From contig JAEWJV010000476.1 of NCBI GenBank assembly GCA_023386395.1, forward strand, positions 1 to 9,617: a stretch of 9,617 nt of DNA, written 5' to 3'. Under the pieces are notes generated by a model, which saw nothing but the letters and a program-made list of their open reading frames with translations, was not told the DNA's origin and did no database searches. Shown in pieces: positions 6,300 through 9,617 of this stretch. Each line of letters begins with the position of its first letter. Position 1 is the stretch's first letter. The DNA comes from Bacteroidota bacterium. Lineage in GTDB: Bacteria; Bacteroidota; Bacteroidia; Chitinophagales; Chitinophagaceae. The position numbers were made by a program, and so were the translations under genes.

Positions 6300-7121
6300 A
6301 TGTACCGCAAGATAATTTTGTTTTCACTCTGCTTTATTGTTACAGGACAAATTTTTGCACAGCAGCAAGAAAAGAAAGCTGAAAGTGAAAAAGATATTAA
6401 AAGACAGGAACGCAGGCAGCATATAGCAGACCTTATTAAACGCGAAGAAGAAGGTGCACTAATTTATAATAAGCAATCTCTTTTTGGCTTTAAACTGAAT
6501 ACGGATGGATGGGCTGCCATATATGAACATGGTAAATACAAAACCATTAATACAACCAATACCTGGTTTGTTGAAATAGGTGAACGCAAAAGCCATAAAG
6601 AAGAACGAATAACACCTTCTGATCCCTATACCGGTTACCCGGTTGGCAACTCCTTTATTTATGGCAAGCGCAATGTATTTTATAATGTAAACATTGGTAT
6701 TGGGCAGCAAAGGCTTATTGGCGGCAAAGGCACCAAAAATGGTGTGGCCGTTTCTGCTATTTACGGCGGCGGTTTTTCTGCAGGACTATTAAAACCTTAT
6801 TACGTAACGGCCTACGATCCTAACACCGGCGAAACAATGGACGTAAAATACCAGGGGCCTTCTGATACTGTATTTCTTAACTATCCCATTTCCGGCGCTG
6901 GTTTAACCAAGGGTTTTGGAGAAATGAAATTTGTGCCTGGCCTTGTGGCGCATGCAGGCCTGCGCTTTGATTATGGCCGGTACAATGAATTATTATCTGC
7001 GCTTGAAATTGGCGTAAGCGCAGAATTTTATACCAAAGACATGCCTATAATGGTTGATGCCGAAGCAAAGAAATTCTTTTACAACGCCTATATAGCCATT
7101 GAATTCGGATTCCGTAAGTGA
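6300..7121 (+). CDS. predicted outer-membrane beta-barrel protein, function unknown
   Basis: From the ATG at 6300 the protein has 273 residues. Residues 1-20 are a signal peptide (MYRK, hydrophobic core, IFA before QQQ). Residues 21-52 are a highly charged, probably helical segment rich in Lys, Glu and Arg (KRQERRQHIADLIKREEE). From about residue 55 onward the chain alternates polar and hydrophobic residues with many aromatics and glycines (LFGFKLNTDGWAAIYEHGKY, VFYNVNIGIGQQ, GVAVSAIYGGGFSAGL, VAHAGLRFDYGRY, AYIAIEFGFRK), as expected of membrane beta-strands, and it ends on an aromatic strand near the C-terminus. I do not recognise a named family. Longer in-frame readings from upstream would bury the signal peptide and overlap the OsmC gene, so the ATG at 6300 is preferred. 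Confidence 0.8.
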   Translation: MYRKIILFSLCFIVTGQIFAQQQEKKAESEKDIKRQERRQHIADLIKREEEGALIYNKQSLFGFKLNTDGWAAIYEHGKYKTINTTNTWFVEIGERKSHKEERITPSDPYTGYPVGNSFIYGKRNVFYNVNIGIGQQRLIGGKGTKNGVAVSAIYGGGFSAGLLKPYYVTAYDPNTGETMDVKYQGPSDTVFLNYPISGAGLTKGFGEMKFVPGLVAHAGLRFDYGRYNELLSALEIGVSAEFYTKDMPIMVDAEAKKFFYNAYIAIEFGFRK

Positions 7122-7143
7122 TATGTAGCCTTAAGTTAACCAG

Positions 7144-7196
7144 TAGTGGGTTGTGAGTGATAAATCAAAGGCTCTTATTTTACTCACCACTCACTA
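7144..7196. repeat. long imperfect inverted repeat between convergent genes
   Basis: The arm at 7144-7160 (begins TAGTGGGTTG) pairs with 7180-7196 (ends CACTCACTA). Of 17 positions, 14 are Watson-Crick, two are G-T and one is mismatched (7152/7188), around a 19-nt AT-rich loop. The arms are built from repeated GTGAG/GTGGT units. It lies in the 109-nt gap between the ends of the barrel gene and the orphan gene. It could be a bidirectional transcription stop, though neither side has a clear T-run, or a dispersed REP-like intergenic element. A second small palindrome (CTGTTA/TAACAG) sits at 7212-7226. Confidence 0.6.
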
Positions 7197-7230
7197 TATA
7201 GGTACATATTACTGTTAATATAACAGCCGT

Positions 7231-7680
7231 TTACTTCTTTATCTTCTTCCTGTACACAAATTCAATCAGCGTTGAAATCTTTCCAAACGGTGTATCGTCT
7301 GGCGAGAAAATGGTAGAAAGTACCTGCGCAGCTATCGAAGTAGCGCTTTCCCAGAACTTGCCATGCAGGCCCGAAAAATACGTTTGCAGGTTTTTGACAG
7401 TAGTAAGCAAATCAGGCGTTTCAATATCCTGCGAAAGCTTAAAGCCATCACTTACTTTATTTAAACCTCCAGCTAATTTCTCCTTTGATATATTAGGAAA
7501 TTTTTTCTGAATAAGCTCAAATAATTCTTCCGGTGTTGCTTCTAAATTCTGGCTTATAACATTTATTATGCCTGAGCCATCAAGCAATGCATCCTGTACA
7601 GTAGGTTCTAATTTTTTCCATGCTTTTTCTGCAGCATTGAATAAATCGGCGAAAATGTGAAGGAAATCAAAGAATGCCAT
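7231..7680 (-). CDS. hypothetical protein, 149 residues, no recognised family
   Basis: I do not recognise this gene. From the ATG at 7680 it encodes 149 residues, mostly helical. A hydrophobic/aromatic start (MAFFDFLHIFADLF) is followed by an amphipathic segment AEKAWKKLEPTVQDALLDGSGIINVI (17-42) and a motif ATPEELFELIQKKFPNISKEKLAGGL (48-73). The last part, LQTYFSGLHGKFWESATSIAAQVLSTIFSPDDTPFGKISTLIEFVYRKKIKK (98-149), contains one moderately hydrophobic helix and ends basic. There is no signal peptide or clear transmembrane span. The helix layout with P-E, G-x-x-W and a conserved-looking IEFVYR end reminds me of small helical proteins in phage-derived or membrane-associated contexts, but no phage genes are nearby and I do not assign a function. 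An in-frame TTG at 7704 would add eight residues. It is convergent with the barrel gene and divergent from the GH43 gene. Base composition is like its neighbours. Confidence 0.7.
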   Translation of the reverse strand: MAFFDFLHIFADLFNAAEKAWKKLEPTVQDALLDGSGIINVISQNLEATPEELFELIQKKFPNISKEKLAGGLNKVSDGFKLSQDIETPDLLTTVKNLQTYFSGLHGKFWESATSIAAQVLSTIFSPDDTPFGKISTLIEFVYRKKIKK

Positions 7681-7810
7681 AGTAGGTGTTTTAATTGTTA
7701 GCAATAAGATGGTATTTGGACGGTGAATCCTTATTAAAAGTAAACATAAAAAAGTTTATTTTGATATTTTAAATTCACCGGCTTGAGCAGATGGAAAGAG
7801 CCCTGAAGAA

Positions 7811-7840
7811 TTTGGCCACTGCAATACCACTAATAAATTG
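7811..7840 (+). promoter_or_regulatory. candidate promoter for the GH43 gene
   Basis: TTTG (7811-7814) is followed after exactly 19 nt by TAAATTG (7834-7840), a shortened TAnnTTTG. The expected start, around 7844-7847, almost coincides with the ATG at 7847, so the message would be nearly leaderless. The in-frame TTG at 7838 lies within the -7 box and is therefore unlikely to be the start codon. Further upstream TAAAC (7741-7745) and GTTTA (7754-7758) form a short inverted repeat that might be an operator, but it is in AT-rich sequence. Confidence 0.4.
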
Positions 7841-7846
7841 TTTGTT

Positions 7847-9592
7847 ATGCTGAACAGAATATTTGTTTTACTGGTTTTTACTTTGCTCACCTCTTCATTG
7901 CAGGCACAGCAAAAAACGTATTGCAACCCTATCAATATAGATTATGGGTTCACCCCTATTCCAAATTTCTCGGAACAGGGAAGGCATAGGGCAACCGCCG
8001 ATCCGGTTATTGTTTTATATAAGGATAAATATTTTTTATTCTCTACCAATCAATGGGGTTATTGGTGGAGCAGCGATATGCTGAACTGGAAATTCATACC
8101 GCGCAAATTTTTAAAACCCGATGCCAATGTATATGATGAATTATGCGCTCCGGCTGTTGCCGTATTGCACGACACCATGATCGTCATCGGCTCTACCTAT
8201 ACACAGGCTTTTACGTTATGGATGAGCACTAACCCAACGGCTGACGACTGGAAGCCATTGGTTGATTCATTCAAAGTTGGCGCTTGGGACCCGGCATTCT
8301 TAGCGGATGATGATGGCAAATTGTATATCTATTTCGGATCAAGCAATACTTATCCAACTTACGGTCAGGAGGTTGACAGGAAAACATTTCAACCCATCGG
8401 CGAACGGAAAGAGTTGTTGCATTTAAATGATAGTATTCATGGGTGGGAACGATTTGGCGAATATCATGATAATACTTTTTTAAAACCATTCATTGAAGGT
8501 TCATGGATGACGAGACATAACAACAAATACTATTTGCAATATGGTGCGCCGGGCACAGAGTTCAGTGGTTATGGCGATGGTGTATATGTTGGAAATAAGC
8601 CGCTTGGCCCTTTCACTTACCAATTGCATAATCCTTTTTCATTTAAGCCCGGCGGTTTTGCAACAGGTGCAGGCCATGGCGCAACCTACCAGGATGTATA
8701 TGGCAACTGGTGGCACGTAAGCACTATGATTGTAAATGTGAAAAACAATTTTGAACGCCGCATTGGTATATGGCTTGCCGGTTTTGATAAAGATGATGTA
8801 GCGTACTGCAATACCGCTTTCGGGGATTATCCAACGTATTTGCCATCGCACAAAAATGAAGACCACATTAAAGGAAATTTTACCGGCTGGATGCTGCTGA
8901 ACTATAATAAACCGGTAACTGTTTCATCCACCTTTGGAAATTATGAAGCCAACAATGCAGTGGATGAAAATATCAAAACCTATTGGTGCGCCAAAACAGC
9001 CGGTAAAGGCGAATGGATCCAGTCTGATTTGGGAACCATCGACACGGTTAAAGCTATACAGATAAATTATGCCGACCAGGATGCAAATATACTGGGCAAA
9101 AGCACAACTATCTATCATCAATATAAATTATATACATCATTAGATGGCAAAATATGGAATGTTTTGATTGATAAAAGCAACAATAAAACCGATGTGCCGC
9201 ATGATTATGTTGAATTGCCTGAGCCGGCATTAGCCCGTTATATCAAGCTTGAGAACATTCATACAGCCAATGGCAAATTTGCCATAAGCGGGCTGCGTGT
9301 GTTTGGAAACGGCAGCGGCGCTAAACCCGATACGGTTAAACATTTTGTAGTGCTGCGCGGTGACAGCGAACGAAGAAATAGCTGGCTTAAATGGCAGTTA
9401 AGCAATGACGCCTACGCTTATAATATTTACACCGGTATTGCACCCGATAAATTATATACCAGCATTATGGTGTATAATACAAACGAATATTATTTTTCCG
9501 CCATGGAAAGGGATAAACCTTATTATTTCCAGATAGAGGCGATTAATGAAAACGGGGTGAGTGCGGGAACACAGGTAATTAAAGTGGAATGA
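7847..9592 (+). CDS. exported GH43-type glycoside hydrolase with discoidin (CBM32-like) and fibronectin III-like domains
   Basis: The protein has 581 residues from the ATG at 7847. Residues 1-20 are a signal peptide ending LQA before QQ. Residues about 25-340 form a five-bladed propeller of the GH43 type, with the expected acids: D52 in RATADPVI (base), D148 in GAWDPAF (pKa modulator) and E217 in FIEGSWMT (acid). H277 in GAGHG suits the central metal-binding histidine. Repeated blade signatures (KDKYFLFS, DGKLYIYFG, NNKYYLQYG, GNWWHVS) are clear. Residues about 346-488 are F5/8 type C-like (NNAVDENIKTYWCA, GEWIQSDLG, ARYIKLENIH, FAISGLRVFG), probably carbohydrate-binding. Residues about 495-581 are a fibronectin III-like sandwich. 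GH43 enzymes usually remove arabinose or xylose (sometimes galactose) from plant glycans; which one applies here is not readable. No type IX sorting domain follows, so a periplasmic location is likeliest. The gene is complete, and no second gene starts in the last 25 nt. Confidence 0.88.
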   Translation: MLNRIFVLLVFTLLTSSLQAQQKTYCNPINIDYGFTPIPNFSEQGRHRATADPVIVLYKDKYFLFSTNQWGYWWSSDMLNWKFIPRKFLKPDANVYDELCAPAVAVLHDTMIVIGSTYTQAFTLWMSTNPTADDWKPLVDSFKVGAWDPAFLADDDGKLYIYFGSSNTYPTYGQEVDRKTFQPIGERKELLHLNDSIHGWERFGEYHDNTFLKPFIEGSWMTRHNNKYYLQYGAPGTEFSGYGDGVYVGNKPLGPFTYQLHNPFSFKPGGFATGAGHGATYQDVYGNWWHVSTMIVNVKNNFERRIGIWLAGFDKDDVAYCNTAFGDYPTYLPSHKNEDHIKGNFTGWMLLNYNKPVTVSSTFGNYEANNAVDENIKTYWCAKTAGKGEWIQSDLGTIDTVKAIQINYADQDANILGKSTTIYHQYKLYTSLDGKIWNVLIDKSNNKTDVPHDYVELPEPALARYIKLENIHTANGKFAISGLRVFGNGSGAKPDTVKHFVVLRGDSERRNSWLKWQLSNDAYAYNIYTGIAPDKLYTSIMVYNTNEYYFSAMERDKPYYFQIEAINENGVSAGTQVIKVE

Positions 9593-9617
9593 TGTTGCCA
9601 TACATAACAATTTAAAT

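Noticed and set aside
9589..9615. Possible start of a next gene (ATGATG overlapping the GH43 stop)
   Set aside because: The frame closes after eight codons within the window.

Overview
The window reads as chromosomal DNA of a member of the Bacteroidota, most likely of the Chitinophagaceae or a close relative. The reasons are a gliding-motility-type (CHU_C, type B) C-terminal sorting domain, a DUF2851 protein, signal peptides ending in A-Q, A-rich gene leaders without Shine-Dalgarno sequences, and promoter-like pairs TTTG-N19-TAnnTTTG, the form used by the Bacteroidota housekeeping sigma factor. Nothing looks like a plasmid, prophage, insertion sequence or CRISPR array.

Layout. A tRNA-Val(TAC) gene runs off the left edge on the minus strand, with a very good promoter just upstream. 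Between it and the first protein gene lies a strong minus-strand terminator hairpin with no annotated gene to serve; together with a promoter-like pair about 75 nt upstream it suggests a small unannotated RNA. From 320 to 2384 a tight plus-strand cluster encodes the Kdo-8-phosphate phosphatase KdsC, a UbiA-type membrane prenyltransferase and a Maf nucleotide pyrophosphatase. The prenyltransferase's conserved N-terminus extends upstream of any ATG, GTG or TTG codon. A DUF2851 protein of unknown function follows, probably from its own promoter. Next is a large secreted protein: L-type lectin, three PKD domains and a type B sorting domain, hence a cell-surface adhesin or glycan-binding protein exported by the type IX system.

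An OsmC-family peroxidase-like protein (minus) faces the lectin gene and is divergent from a small outer-membrane-type beta-barrel protein (plus). A long imperfect inverted repeat lies between the barrel gene and a convergent 149-residue orphan gene (minus). The window ends with a complete GH43-type glycosidase carrying a discoidin/CBM32-like and a fibronectin III-like domain.

How the parts work together. KdsC supplies Kdo for lipopolysaccharide and the UbiA protein makes a prenylated lipid of unknown identity. The lectin-PKD protein and the GH43 enzyme are both exported and both concern polysaccharides, but they are about 2 kb apart, with other genes between, and no SusC/SusD pair is present, so this is not a typical polysaccharide utilisation locus. 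No convincing new multi-gene system was found. The most unusual items are the missing start codon of the prenyltransferase gene, the orphan terminator/small RNA, the nuclease-like motif order in the DUF2851 protein, and the inverted repeat at 7144-7196.
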